Shown: positions 1 to 9,945 of the stretch, in pieces | Layout: each line of letters opens with the position of its first letter | How positions within the stretch are numbered: the first letter of the stretch is position 1 | NCBI GenBank assembly: GCA_903632075.3 | Contig: CAHIKZ030000129.1 | Coordinates: 452,001-516,000 of the forward strand | DNA length: 64,000 nucleotides | Source of the DNA: Acanthosepion pharaonis | Taxonomy: Eukaryota > Mollusca > Cephalopoda > Sepiida > Sepiidae | Reading direction: 5' to 3' | Notes under the pieces: model-generated | Seen by the model: the letters and a program-made list of their open reading frames with translations, nothing else | Told to the model about the DNA's origin: nothing | The model's database searches: none | Translations under genes and position numbers: made by a program

Positions 1-2
1 AA

Positions 3-480
3 TCTGTTTTAATCGGGGTCGATGTGTTTGAGTAGATGTTTGTTTTTAGGAATACCTGTAGGAATCAATTTGCTTCTCGTGTTCAGCAAGTTATAATTAT
101 TTAAGTGTTGTAATATAATAAGGTTCGCCAACAAACACAAATTACATTTGTCTCCCTTTCTATTGTATGATGTAGCTTTCGCGATTATCTCCTAGCTAAT
201 GGTTGGGTCCTTATAGTTGTTTTTACTCGACAAACATGCATTAAAAGTGTTTAGCATTTTTTGTATTTGATATTGTTCAGTGCATTTTGTGGTGGTAAAA
301 CGCGATTTCCAATTGTTCTCGGAGGATCCAAAGTAATATTTAGCATCGTCCGAACAGAGCCTAGCTCTGTAGATTATTCCTTCAGTCATACACTGTCCAT
401 TTAATGGACAGGTTATATTTTTACGATAGTTGCATTGACTTTTAATAGGATTATTATGTTTGTGTGCTTACTTAATAAAT
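3..480 (-). pseudogene. Penelope-like element (PLE) C-terminal GIY-YIG endonuclease fragment, copy 1
   Basis: Reading the minus strand from about 480 down to 3 gives one almost continuous frame. It has the cysteine block NITCPLNGQCMTEGIIYRA, then YYFGSSENNWKSRF, then WEIIAKA-like, CNLCLLANLI and LLNTRSKLI. These are the ordered landmarks of the GIY-YIG endonuclease that follows the reverse transcriptase in Penelope-like retroelements, as recalled from the family. One internal TAG (about 194) sits where the family usually has Trp, and no RT domain lies upstream in frame. The copy is a dead 5'-truncated fragment that runs to the window edge. The domain would nick target DNA for target-primed integration. 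Family call is firm from motif order; the PLE clade is not assigned. Confidence 0.8.
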
Positions 481-621
481 TATTGGTATGTTGCGTTATA
501 TAATTATCGATTATTTCAAAAAAATTCCTTCATGAAGCAACACACTGGCTTATCAAGCAAAAGTCCACACGGCATCCGTTTTAGACGTACGATTCAAAAG
601 CTTCGATATTTTGTGTACCAA

Positions 622-624
<3 letters not shown>

Positions 625-655
<31 letters not shown>

Positions 656-872
656 AAAAAGATAAATATATATATATATTTACGTTAATACATATTTCAT
701 GCAATATATTAAATAATAATTATAATAAGAGTGCATATATATGTAGTATATATATATATACATATATATTATATAAGTATATATAAATATTACATATATA
801 TCAGCGCTATTTTTATAATTATTATTGAATATATGGTATGAAATACTTTTTTATTTATGTTCGTTCATAAAT

Positions 873-952
<80 letters not shown>
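625..952. repeat. AT-rich stretch with (AT)n and (GA)n microsatellites
   Basis: Short (AT)n runs at about 626-653 and scattered TATA-rich DNA lead into an (AT)n run at about 877-920 that changes directly into (GA)n at 921-951. No coding sequence is visible. Confidence 0.95.
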
Positions 953-953
<1 letters not shown>

Positions 954-954
954 A

Positions 955-2529
955 CATTGGGGAAACAAATATTCGTCAACATATAAATTTTTAATTTATT
1001 GTATTTCCAACTAATGAATGAACATACTTTTCATATGATTAACTATTCAAGGATGCATAATAGCTAAATATGCATGGAAAACAGAAAACATTTTGATTCA
1101 ATAGAAATAAATCCGATTTATTCTTTTTAATGTCTGAAAACGTATTGGTACAATACAGAAAAGAATACATAATCTTCATTTAATACTCTGTACAATAGCC
1201 ATTACCCACTTCTACAGCAACCAACCCCTTCTTGTAGTTCTCAGTTAATGATTTACAAAATTTAGTTGGTATTTTGTTTTATTCTTCTTTGCATATGGTC
1301 GTCAGATCCGGGATCTTGGAGCCCTCGATTGAATTTGAATTTTCAAACATCGCCACAGATTCTCGATTGAGTTTAAATCTGGGGACTGACTTGGCCATTT
1401 CAAGATATTTACTATTCAGCAAGCCATTTCTTCGTAGATTTTGCAATGTGCTTAGGATCATTATCTTGTTGGAAAATCCAATTAGGAAGAAGTTCTAGAC
1501 TTTCAACCAAAATCATTAAATTTGCTTCCAAAATATTTTTATACGCTGCAGCTTTCAATCTACCATCTATTACAGTACCTTTTGCAGGAAAAGATCCCCA
1601 AATCACGATGCTGCCACCACCAAATTTCAATGTTGGGACTGTGTTCTTTTGTTTGAAGGCATCACCATTTTTCCTCTATATATAATTTCTAAAATTACGA
1701 CCCAAAAAGTTAGTTTTGGTTTCGTCTGTCCATAATATTCTTTCCCAATACGATTTTTCCTTATCCTTATGTTCACGAACGAATTTCAACCTGACATGTC
1801 TGAGTCTTTTCAATAGCAGTGGAGTTTTCCGAAGGGAGCGTGACGTTGATTGTTCGTATGAATTTAATTGCTTATTGTCCGTTAAGTGACACAGATACCT
1901 GATGAAAACAAATCTTCCTGCAACTCCTGCAACCATTGGATTTTGTTTAATAATTGTATTAATTTCCCCGAAGATCTTGAAGAAATCTTCCGAGAAGCAC
2001 GTGTTCTTCTTTGGTTTTCATCAGTTTTGAGTTTTTTATGTTTTGCAGTGAATGAACTAATGGTAGTAAATGGAATATTCAGATTGTCTGAGATTTTCCT
2101 GTAACTTTTACCTGCTTTTCAGAGTTTAACAATCAGTTCTTTTTGCGAATTTGTCAGTTCTTTACCGCTTGCCGTGATGATAACCTTCTTGCCCGAATAT
2201 CAATTACAGAATGTTAGGTTTGCATTTTTTAGGCTAAAACCAACTACTGATATTGGAACATTCTAGAATATGTCACTTGAGTAATCTAGAGTATTAAAGC
2301 AGTTTAAAAGTTTTAAATTCTGAAATTTGCAGTGTACGAATACTTTTTTCACCTATTAAAATAAATAAATGGGATTTATTTCTATGAAATCCATTCCTTT
2401 TCTGTTTTCTATGCATACTTAATTATTATGCATCTGTGTACAGTTAATTATATGAAAAGCATGTTTGTTCATTAGTTTCAAAATACAATAAATTAAAAAT
2501 TTGTACGTGTACGAATATTGTTTTCCTTC

Positions 2530-2530
<1 letters not shown>
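955..2530 (-). mobile_element. Tc1-like DNA transposon with long terminal inverted repeats
   Basis: The left end (from 955) and the reverse complement of the right end (to 2530) match over roughly 150 bp. Examples are the blocks ATAAATTTTTAATTTATTG and the shared TTTTCATAT-ATTAACT and GCATGGAAAACAGA-like stretches. TA dinucleotides flank both ends (953-954 and 2531-2532), as expected for the TA target duplication of the Tc1/mariner superfamily. Total length of about 1.58 kb is normal for a full Tc1 element, so both ends and the whole transposase region are present. The right end abuts a (TA)n array. The element is inactive because the transposase frame is broken. Confidence 0.9.
1165..2210 (-). 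pseudogene. Tc1-like DDE transposase, multiply frameshifted
   Basis: On the minus strand the N-terminal helix-turn-helix region is readable (GKELTNSQKELIVKL, stop TGA, then KAGKSYRKISDNLNIP), followed by LLLKRLRHVRLKFVREH and the first catalytic Asp in YWERILWTDETK. After a stop and frame change come KFGGGSIVIWGSF, the second Asp in WIFQQDNDPKHIAKSTKKW, and after another frame change the catalytic Glu in SQSPDLNSIENLW. The order and the D, D, E residues match DD34E Tc1 transposases, which cut and join the inverted repeats. All three catalytic residues survive, but at least three frame breaks or stops prevent expression, and the initiator ATG is not evident near 2205. It lies inside the 955-2530 inverted-repeat element. 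Confidence 0.88.

Positions 2531-2587
<57 letters not shown>
2531..2587. repeat. (TA)n microsatellite at the end of the Tc1 element
   Basis: Uninterrupted TA repeats begin at the right border of the Tc1 element. A short motif starting ACAAGGAGGATATTAATCC follows at 2617-2652 and recurs near other (TA)n arrays in this window. Confidence 0.95.
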
Positions 2588-2591
<4 letters not shown>

Positions 2592-2652
2592 CAATTTGTG
2601 ATTGGTAGGGATAATTACAAGGAGGATATTAATCCAAAGAGTGCTCGGTGTA

Positions 2653-3384
2653 AGTTGCAGAGTATTATAATAATAATAATAAATCAAGAAAAAAAAAACA
2701 TTTCAGTTATAATTTATTTCATGAATATTTCTATATATTCATCTCTTCAAGCAGAAAGTTCTTAATAAATGGAGACAATTTATATGGACTGATATACTAG
2801 ATCAACCGGAGGAAAGGAAAGCATGAGAGAAGAAAGGAGAGGAAGAAAGAAAAATAGATTTTCGAATATAAAATTCTTTTTAAAGCATAAGAGAGGAGGA
2901 GTGAGAAAGGGGCGGAGAGAGTGAAAGAAGGGAAAAGGGAGAAGGAAGAAATAAATGATGGGACAGTAGTAAAACTAAAATAAAAGGAATTTTTTCCTTA
3001 AAGGTTTGAACAAATTTGTTCATCGGGTGATGTGGTGTGCGCTCAGAATTGAAAGAATTACAACAAAGTTGTCGGATAGAGCCTGTGATTTTAGGCAGCA
3101 ATAATCATAACAAATTCAAATTAGTTAGTCTAAAAATAATAATAATAATAATATCCAACATAAATTACTTAATTAAAATAAAGTAAAATAAAAAGATGTT
3201 TTAATAAAAAAAAATAGATAAAAGATAAATAAATAGGTAAATCAATATACAGATAATTGTAGAGAACAAATTTAGGACGTAAACATAGAAGGATGAACAT
3301 AATAAAGATACACCTATTAATAATAGTACTAAAACAGTCATACTTATCACCACATATAAAAACAAAAATGATAAACAATATAAT

Positions 3385-3435
<51 letters not shown>

Positions 3436-3462
3436 TTATGAATATATGTACACACATATATG
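2653..3462. other. No gene seen; purine-rich and microsatellite DNA
   Basis: This stretch holds a GA-rich segment (about 2810-2960), a short (ATA)n run near 3133-3152, and an (AC)n-(AT)n compound repeat near 3386-3433. Open frames here are low-complexity and I do not believe they are coding. Confidence 0.7.
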
Positions 3463-4100
3463 CTAGTACCCATATAAAAGAATCAAGACTTTAAACTTGT
3501 TTTTATGTCTACACTTGAAAATAAGTTCCTTTCTTTGATTCAATATTTTGGTCAATATTTCTGTATTTAAATATTGCACAGTCTGCATCTGTCCCGGAAG
3601 TTGTTGGGAGTTTGTGACCGACAGATGATGTTGGGTGAAACCTGTAACATTAATCCTCCAATAATGCATAGATAGAACAGTTTGATGTTACAAGAAGGCA
3701 TTGGAAAAGGAATGCCGGTAACTGTAGAGTTTCCAAATCCCAGCGGATATCCTTATGTATATTTTTTATCATTAATATTTTTTCGGAAAAATGGTAGCTT
3801 GGTATACCATATTTTCCGAATTACAGATGCCTCCAATTGGGCAGTTGTTGCCGATTCTACAATCATAAGAGGGCTTGTTCTCTGTTGTGTTGCCGTTATA
3901 AAATGTTTTTAATGTTTGGCTGTTAAGTGAGTTAATAATATTCTGTATAACAAATTTTCAGAAATTTTCTATTGAAAATCTTTTGTAGTGGGTTATTGTG
4001 ATTAAAATTTTTGTCGATTAAATTTAAAAAGTATCTGCTACGAGTTAAAACAATTTTAAAGTTCGTGTATATGAATGAGAGTTTGTAAAATAATAGCACA
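3463..4100 (-). pseudogene. PLE fragment, copy 2: end of RT region plus GIY-YIG domain
   Basis: Reading the minus strand from about 4100: FLNLIDKNFNHNNPLQKIFNR and QPNIKNIL resemble the linker after the PLE reverse transcriptase. They are followed by the cysteine block CRIGNNCPIGGICNSENMVY, a degraded GIY-YIG segment (ISAGIWKLYSYRHSF-like), and the C-terminal motif LNQRKELIFKCRHKNKF. The order matches PLE endonucleases. Frameshifts and stops lie between the blocks and there is no intact polymerase. The copy differs clearly from copy 1 (CPLNGQC versus CPIGGIC), so the two come from different PLE lineages rather than a recent duplication. Confidence 0.78.
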
Positions 4101-4266
4101 GACGTTTTGTAATCAATAAAATTGCTATTATCTGACGTCCAAAAGAGTGAAATGTCGCAAAATTCGGAGTTGACACTGATAGATACTGTGAACTTTATTA
4201 TTTCTGATCAATAATTATTACTTCAGACAACACTTTATTGGCAGAGATTCTGTTCATCTTGATATA
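4101..4266. other. Short spacer, nothing recognised
   Basis: AT-rich sequence between the PLE fragment and the mariner-like element, with no motif I can assign. Confidence 0.6.
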
Positions 4267-5081
4267 CTGGATGCGATGGATAAATTGTCGTCTATATTAC
4301 GCAAAAAAGGAAATAATACTGACATCTTATTTTAACAGATATATTTAACAAAATTACAAAAAAAAATATCTTAAAACACTAAAGAGTAAATTTATTCAAT
4401 AAAATCGCCATTGGATTAAACACGGTCTTCAAGCGACTTTGGAATCTCCTGCATCTTTTCTGGACAGTCTCCTTTTTAAGTTGTAAATGCTACCATAATC
4501 TTTGCCTTCAGTTCATCTTTGGTGTTACAAAGAGTTTTATGGTCTCTCGCTCAATTGCGCCCCACACATAATAATTAAGTAGATTTCAACCTGGGGAGTT
4601 AGGTGGTCATATGTAAGCGGTGATGTCGCCGTATAAATTGTCTGACAGCCACGACTGGGTTCTACAGCTTGTGTGGAATGGTGCAGAGTCGTGTTGGCAG
4701 ACATAGGGTCTTCCAGCAGTTACCCTCTTAACTCAGTAGTTCTTTTCTTATTAGAACGATCAGAGTGAGTTTTCCGAGCTACCGTACCTTCGTAATCACC
4801 ATTAGACTCATTCAACTCTTTAAGAATCCTTTGCAATCTCCTCAGATTGACAAACAAACACTCTGAAATGTTCATATTGGAGCTCCCGACGCGAAAGTCA
4901 AGCAGTATAGCATGCCGTTTCCAAATTTCTATTGGGGTGGATTGCATCATAGTGGTCTTTTTCTCACAGACAATGCCCAACTGATCCTACTATACTATGC
5001 AGTCGACAAATTCAAAACCAAACAACGCGCATGCGTGATATTAAAAATATAAAATGGCGATAATTTACCCATCACACACTG
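4267..5081 (-). mobile_element. Non-autonomous mariner-like element, copy 1
   Basis: The left terminus CTGGATGCGATGGATAAATT and the reverse complement of the right terminus (CAGTGTGTGATGGGTAAATT) form imperfect inverted repeats of about 25 bp. Each is bordered by TA (4265-4266 and 5082-5083). At about 815 bp the element is too short for a full mariner of about 1.3 kb, because the middle of the transposase is missing. The TA target and the transposase pieces place it in the IS630-Tc1-mariner superfamily. A related copy lies at 26795-27175. Confidence 0.82.
4395..4980 (-). pseudogene. Mariner-like transposase with internal deletion (HTH joined to C-terminus)
   Basis: From about 4980 the minus strand encodes a helix-turn-helix-like N-terminus (IEIWKRHAILLDFRVGSSNM, RLQRILKELNESNGDYEGT, ARKTHSDRSNKKRT). 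This runs almost straight into the C-terminal half: SAPFHTSCRTQSWLSDNL and PPNSPG-NLLNYYVWGAIERE. The first catalytic Asp and much of the middle are absent. The residue expected to be the third catalytic Asp (family pattern LDYYVWG) reads Asn. This explains the short length of the host element. The protein cannot be catalytic; a bare DNA-binding domain could in principle survive, but I see no sign that it is maintained. Confidence 0.75.
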
Positions 5082-5144
5082 TACGTTGAATTATATAATT
5101 TTAGTATAACAATAGGTAGTATTACTATTTATATATCGTTTTTC

Positions 5145-5147
<3 letters not shown>

Positions 5148-5201
<54 letters not shown>
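5148..5201. repeat. (TA)n array left of the inverted-repeat element
   Basis: Pure TA repeats. Just outside them, CGTTTTTCTTCA (about 5136-5147) is inverted relative to TGAAGAAAAAACG just outside the right-hand array (about 6477-6489). Confidence 0.9.
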
Positions 5202-5204
<3 letters not shown>

Positions 5205-5290
5205 GTTTATGCCAAACTAGGTAATCCGCATGGGTAGACCCAAGGAGGATGATATCCGGGGAGCTCAATGTAAAATTCAGAGCCGATATG

Positions 5291-6416
5291 TTTGAATAAA
5301 AACAGACCACTTTAAGGTTCCATGTAATAAGTTATTTCACCACAACCCCTTTAACAGGTCTCTGGATCATCAGACTTTACTTCCAAAGGTTGAAATGAAA
5401 AATGAAAAGAAATTCACACGTTTTTGACGGACCGCATCAAGCCTATGTAAAATTAACGAAGTGAGGAAGTGAGTTGGGAGAGAAGATAAGATATGAGTTG
5501 GTTAGATGTACCATTTCATTTCCCTATTCTTAACCCCATTGTGTGTCGGCTAGACGTCGCTTAAACTTAACGTGTATTGTCTCTAGATATAGATGGGTAA
5601 GGGGTGAAGGAGAAGATCGACATTAAAGGAAGAAGCTACAGCAACCCTAATAAATTACATTCCACGAGGGCAGGTTTCATTCAAATTCTTAGACACTGTT
5701 AATTTAAAGGGCATATTTAGGAGGTTAAGGTTTGATATAAATCTAAATGTCTAAACAATCTACGAAGAATTTAATTTGAAGTTCGTTGGAGTTTTGGGTA
5801 TTTTCTATGAAACAGTAGATTGAAAAAATTCATAGAGTACATTGAAAAAGTAATCCATTTTATATTTAGTAATCTTTTTCATTTTTCTAAACTTGTATTT
5901 TATTGATTGTTAAGTTGACATGTATTCGTTTGATTTTTGTTCATTAATTAAATAAACTCGAGTTGATTATTCAGTTGACATCTATTCGTTTCAGTTTTGT
6001 TCATCGATTAAACTCGTGACTTTTATAATATACCTACATAATTATCAAAGGTTCTTTCAATTTAAATAACTTTATCGTCAATACTAATTGTTAAAGGGTA
6101 GTATATTTCAATTTAAATTAAATTACCAATTTAAACTTTACCTCCGTGTTTATTTAAACTCATTTCTAATTGGAGAATATTAGAGGAGAAATTTGGATAA
6201 AATATTACTAGGAAAAAATTAGGTCCTTCTTTTACAATCTTTTATATATCCATACTCACATACACTTCCACACCTGTCCGAACCCCTATCTATATCCAGA
6301 TACCACGGAGGTAAAGTTTAAATTGGTAATTAATTATTTCACCACAACCACTGTTAAAGGGGTTGTGGTGAAATAACTTATTACATGGAACCTTAAAGTG
6401 GTCTGTTTTTATTCAA

Positions 6417-6417
<1 letters not shown>
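5291..6417. mobile_element. Element with perfect 65-bp inverted repeats, no coding capacity
   Basis: Positions 5291-5355 and 6353-6417 are exact reverse complements over 65 bp; the left arm begins TTTGAATAAAAACAGACC. The interior of about 1 kb is AT-rich with no credible open frame. Two further nested inverted repeats lie in the right half: 6121-6148 with 6304-6331 (28 bp, perfect) and 6334-6349 with 6361-6376 (16 bp, perfect). (TA)n arrays lie just outside on both sides. This looks like a young non-autonomous DNA transposon or foldback element. No superfamily is assignable without a transposase or a clear target duplication. Confidence 0.75.
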
Positions 6418-6422
<5 letters not shown>

Positions 6423-6480
<58 letters not shown>

Positions 6481-6644
6481 GAAAAAACGATCGGCCATTA
6501 TATTTCTGGAAGATATCGTTTTTGAGAGTCTTTTTGTAATTATTGTGATCGATACCAAAATGTAGCGTATTAATATCAATCCTGCACGTTTATAAATTTT
6601 CCATTCATCTGTGCATTGAATATTGCTGCCCCACCTTGTCTAGT

Positions 6645-6703
<59 letters not shown>
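6423..6703. repeat. Two (TA)n arrays with a short unique spacer
   Basis: TA repeats at about 6423-6477 and 6648-6703 bracket about 170 bp in which I recognise nothing. Confidence 0.9.
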
Positions 6704-6704
<1 letters not shown>

Positions 6705-6724
6705 CTAGATTCTCGACAAAATAC

Positions 6725-7160
6725 AAAGAAGGGTTTATAATGTAAATGATTCCTGACCTGACATTACGACCCTGTCTTTTCTGTAAATATTTTCATGACA
6801 ATTGTTCTAATGAGTTTTCCTCCTTGTCACCTCGACCTAATGAATTTAAGCGTACTACCTGTTTGGTAAATAAGTCTCATCGTTTTACTGTCGAAATAGC
6901 TAGATGCAACTCTAAGTTCTATAATAACAGTTACCTTTCATACAATTATCGCCTGTGCAACTCTCTTCCAGTTTCTTGCTTTCCTGCTATCTATGATCTT
7001 CAAAAATTTAAATGCAATATCAATCGCCATCATGTCATTTCATGAGGTCTATTCTTTTGTTGTCCTGTATCTTCACTAACATTTCCTTATTTTCTTTCGC
7101 TCTCCCTTTCGGTTGGTGGCGTTATCACATTGCATAGGGTGAAATTATGAAAACAAAATG
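6725..7160 (+). pseudogene. LINE-A 3' fragment (end of ORF2 plus 3' UTR)
   Basis: The plus strand reads CLFCKYFHDNCSNEF, LSPRPNEFKRTT, SHRFTVEIARCNSKFY, LCNSLPVSCFPA and YDLQKFKCNINRH. The same C-terminal block recurs in the long LINE copy at about 25.4-25.7 kb and on the minus strand at 52.0-52.2 kb. It corresponds to the region after the reverse transcriptase in CR1/jockey-type LINEs. After the stop at about 7045, the tail ends near 7140-7150 with ATAGGGTGAAATT, like the other LINE-A 3' ends. A 5'-truncated insertion, typical of LINEs. Confidence 0.8.
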
Positions 7161-7219
7161 AATAAATAAAAGAAAAACACATTTTTACTTGCCCATGAAC
7201 TAATTTTAACAAAGATTAA

Positions 7220-7223
<4 letters not shown>

Positions 7224-7304
<81 letters not shown>
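7224..7304. repeat. (TA)n array
   Basis: About 80 bp of pure TA, directly next to the left end of a foldback element. Confidence 0.95.
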
Positions 7305-7305
<1 letters not shown>

Positions 7306-7421
7306 GGGAGGTTGTTGAAAAGTGTTCGGCCTGAACCACATCCAAAAATCAGTATTTTAATGTTTGATCATTACAATATTGAATTTGGGAAAATGATCGA
7401 GCCGAAAACCTTTCACTGACT

Positions 7422-7426
<5 letters not shown>
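7305..7426. mobile_element. Foldback MITE, family 1 (copy 1)
   Basis: The sequence from CGGGAGGTTGTTGAAAAGTG is an imperfect palindrome with the sequence ending CTTTCACTGACTCATCA; the two arms of about 55-60 bp meet near the middle. It has no coding capacity and sits between TA repeats. Related copies with the same GGTGTTGAAAAGT-like end are at 26548-26612, 43150-43263 and 59661-59781. TA flanks suggest mobilisation by a mariner-type transposase. Confidence 0.7.
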
Positions 7427-7484
<58 letters not shown>

Positions 7485-8389
7485 CGTTAACATATTTTAA
7501 ATCATAATAAAAACACATTTAAATAACAATATAATTGCTAAAATAATTACACGATAATATCCATATATTCAAATTACTTACACACATACACATATATATA
7601 TAAAACAAATAATATATATATTTTTTAATAAAAATATTTTAAACACCTACACTTGTATATAAAATGATCGTGCATATTAATCTTCGTATATATCCTCATA
7701 TTTTACACGATGATACATATATACACACACAAATATGCGTGTGTGTGTGCGCGTGTGTACACTTACACATTGTTTACCTTAATTGCTGGATGAATTAAAG
7801 GGACAGTAAAACGAAGACAGTCTCACTGTAAGGAATTATTATCATTATTGTTGATATTATGTCAAAAATTGCATAACACATTTTCCTTTTCTTTTCATGT
7901 TCGTTTCTTCCCTCCTCCTTGTTTTCTTATAATTTCAAATTATTCTTAAATAAGTTCTATTGTTAAAGAAATCATTTTACTCGGCATTCATTTCGGTTTC
8001 AACTTTCCTCTGTCTCATATTTAAAAGATGTCTGGCCAAAATGTTCACATTTCCCTTTGTTCTTGATCTTTCAACCCCAGACGCAAATTTCTTCTCGTCA
8101 GCCATTGATTCAAATATATTCTTATATCTTATATTCTTATATCTTTATACTTACCACATTTCATTTACTTTACTTTTAGTTTTGTTTCGCTTCTTTTTGA
8201 TTTTCATTTTTTTTTTCTACGATTCTCTCTCTATTTCTACACACCCTCTCACCTCCCTCTTCCTCTTTCGCCTAGGTTTCTTTTTCGAATTTATTTTGTC
8301 TATTTTCATTGCATAAATCATCCTTTTATTTTTTTTTCTTGTTCTCATTTTAAGATCTTTGTCGAGTACAGAAGTGTATAGAATTAAAG
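7427..8389. other. (TA)n array, then AT-rich and T-rich DNA without a gene
   Basis: TA repeats reach about 7482, followed by AT-rich DNA with short CA and GT runs near 7720-7755, then T/C-rich sequence. The open frame at 7960-8316 encodes mostly Phe, Leu and Ser from T-rich DNA and is rejected as coding. Confidence 0.7.
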
Positions 8390-8525
8390 GATAGTCTAAA
8401 AAGAAAGAAGGAAGCAATATTAAAAGAAAGATACTTCAATAAAAAGAACAAAGCGAAGAAGAATAGAGCTATAAAGAAATAGAAAATGAAAAGAAAAATG
8501 AAAAAGTTATTAATAAAGTGAAGAT

Positions 8526-8569
<44 letters not shown>

Positions 8570-8756
8570 AAATAATAAGAATGACGGAAAAATGAAACAC
8601 ACAAGAAAAGAAAAGAAAAGAGAAAGATAGACTAGAGAAGGGAAAGTGAGAAGGGAAGCAGAAATAAAAGAAAAGAAAGTGAAAAGGAAAGAAAGTGAAA
8701 AGGAAAAATTAAAAGCGAGGAAAAATGAAAGAATACAAATGAAATAGTTTCAACGA

Positions 8757-8799
<43 letters not shown>

Positions 8800-9050
8800 G
8801 AAAACGAGAATGAAAAAAGAAAAAATAGAAAATGAAGAAAGAAAAATTGGGATAAAGTATATTGGAGAGAAGAAAGGAAAACGAAGAACAAAATTAAAAG
8901 AGAAGGAAAGGAAGACAAATAAGAGAAGAAGAGGAGGAAAAGATTAGAAGCAATAAGATTGAAAGGGAAGAAGAAAAAGAATAAAACTAATAAAAAGAAT
9001 GAAGAAAATATAGGGAAACTGTTAAGGACAGATCAAGAAGTTTAATAAAT
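8390..9050. repeat. Polypurine tract with (AAAG)n and (ATA)n arrays
   Basis: About 650 bp in which the plus strand is almost entirely A and G, containing (AAAG)n at about 8529-8571 and (ATA)n at about 8757-8799. Long minus-strand open frames here are composition artefacts. Confidence 0.9.
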
Positions 9051-9479
9051 AAAAAATATAGGATCGCTAGTTCTCACATTATTCCAAGTAGCGCCTAGAT
9101 TCATTGGTTTTCTCCCACAGGTACTACACCCTTCTCTGTGAATTACCAGGTATTGTGATCTTGTCCCAGACGAACGTAAAGTTAGTAAATGTGTGCAAGC
9201 ATAAAGACATACTCGTATACCAAATCCAAGTGTCGATACCATTAAATTATTGTGTTGATTTTGTATGGCACGCTTATTAATTTTCAAATAATTTTCTACG
9301 TGACACCATCATTTTATACCATTTTATTATACAGCCAATCGTCACTTAAATAATTACCTGTTTAACGACCCCGGACTTACGACCAGCTAAAAATCTCATT
9401 ATTTTATTTTATTTTTAATCTAGCAAGTCAGCATTGTACGTTGTACGAAAACTTTTATCATGGGAATACAGTAGCGGAC
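9051..9479. other. No feature recognised
   Basis: Non-repetitive AT-rich sequence with no motif or open frame I can assign. Confidence 0.5.
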
Positions 9480-9945
9480 TGACGACGTAGGTAGCGGAAG
9501 ATGGATTCTTTTTCTAGGGCAGCATGTAAGATCTTAGTGAGGACCGCTCTGGTTTGAACGTTGTCGACCGGTGCTACAGAAAGAATCACAAAGAACTTTA
9601 CCAAATGATAGAAACCACATCACTTGAGGACTTTCATCAGCAACAGTTACTAAAATGGACAGCACGTGTAACTCGGAGACAAAATAATGACATCAAGTGA
9701 TTGAAGTTCTAAACTGCTTCAAAAAAAAAAGATTAGGAAGGATACTGACATCATTGTTGGAAACAGCGATAACAGTGATTGTAGCAAACCTATTTTCCTG
9801 TAAAATTGTTTCAATAGAAACATTTTAGAAATTTCAACCGACATTACCACTGATTGTTTGTCAATGAATGTCGAATGTTTCTGTATAATAAAACGGATAA
9901 TATTATCATTAGTGCTTAATGGACGAAACAGACGTGGTCAGAATT
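9480..9945 (+). pseudogene. LINE-C 3' fragment, copy 1
   Basis: The plus strand reads CYRKNHKELYQMIETTSLED, then QQQLLKWTARVTRRQNNDI and KRLGRILTSLLETAITV, with one stop after NDIK. Matching blocks occur at 33.1-33.5 kb (plus) and 44.9-45.2 kb (minus), so this is a dispersed element. It ends near TAAAACGGATAATATTATCATT, comparable to the ATTACC-type tails of the other copies. The protein resembles the region after the reverse transcriptase of a non-LTR retrotransposon. Clade unknown; no RT motif is present in this fragment. Confidence 0.65.
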
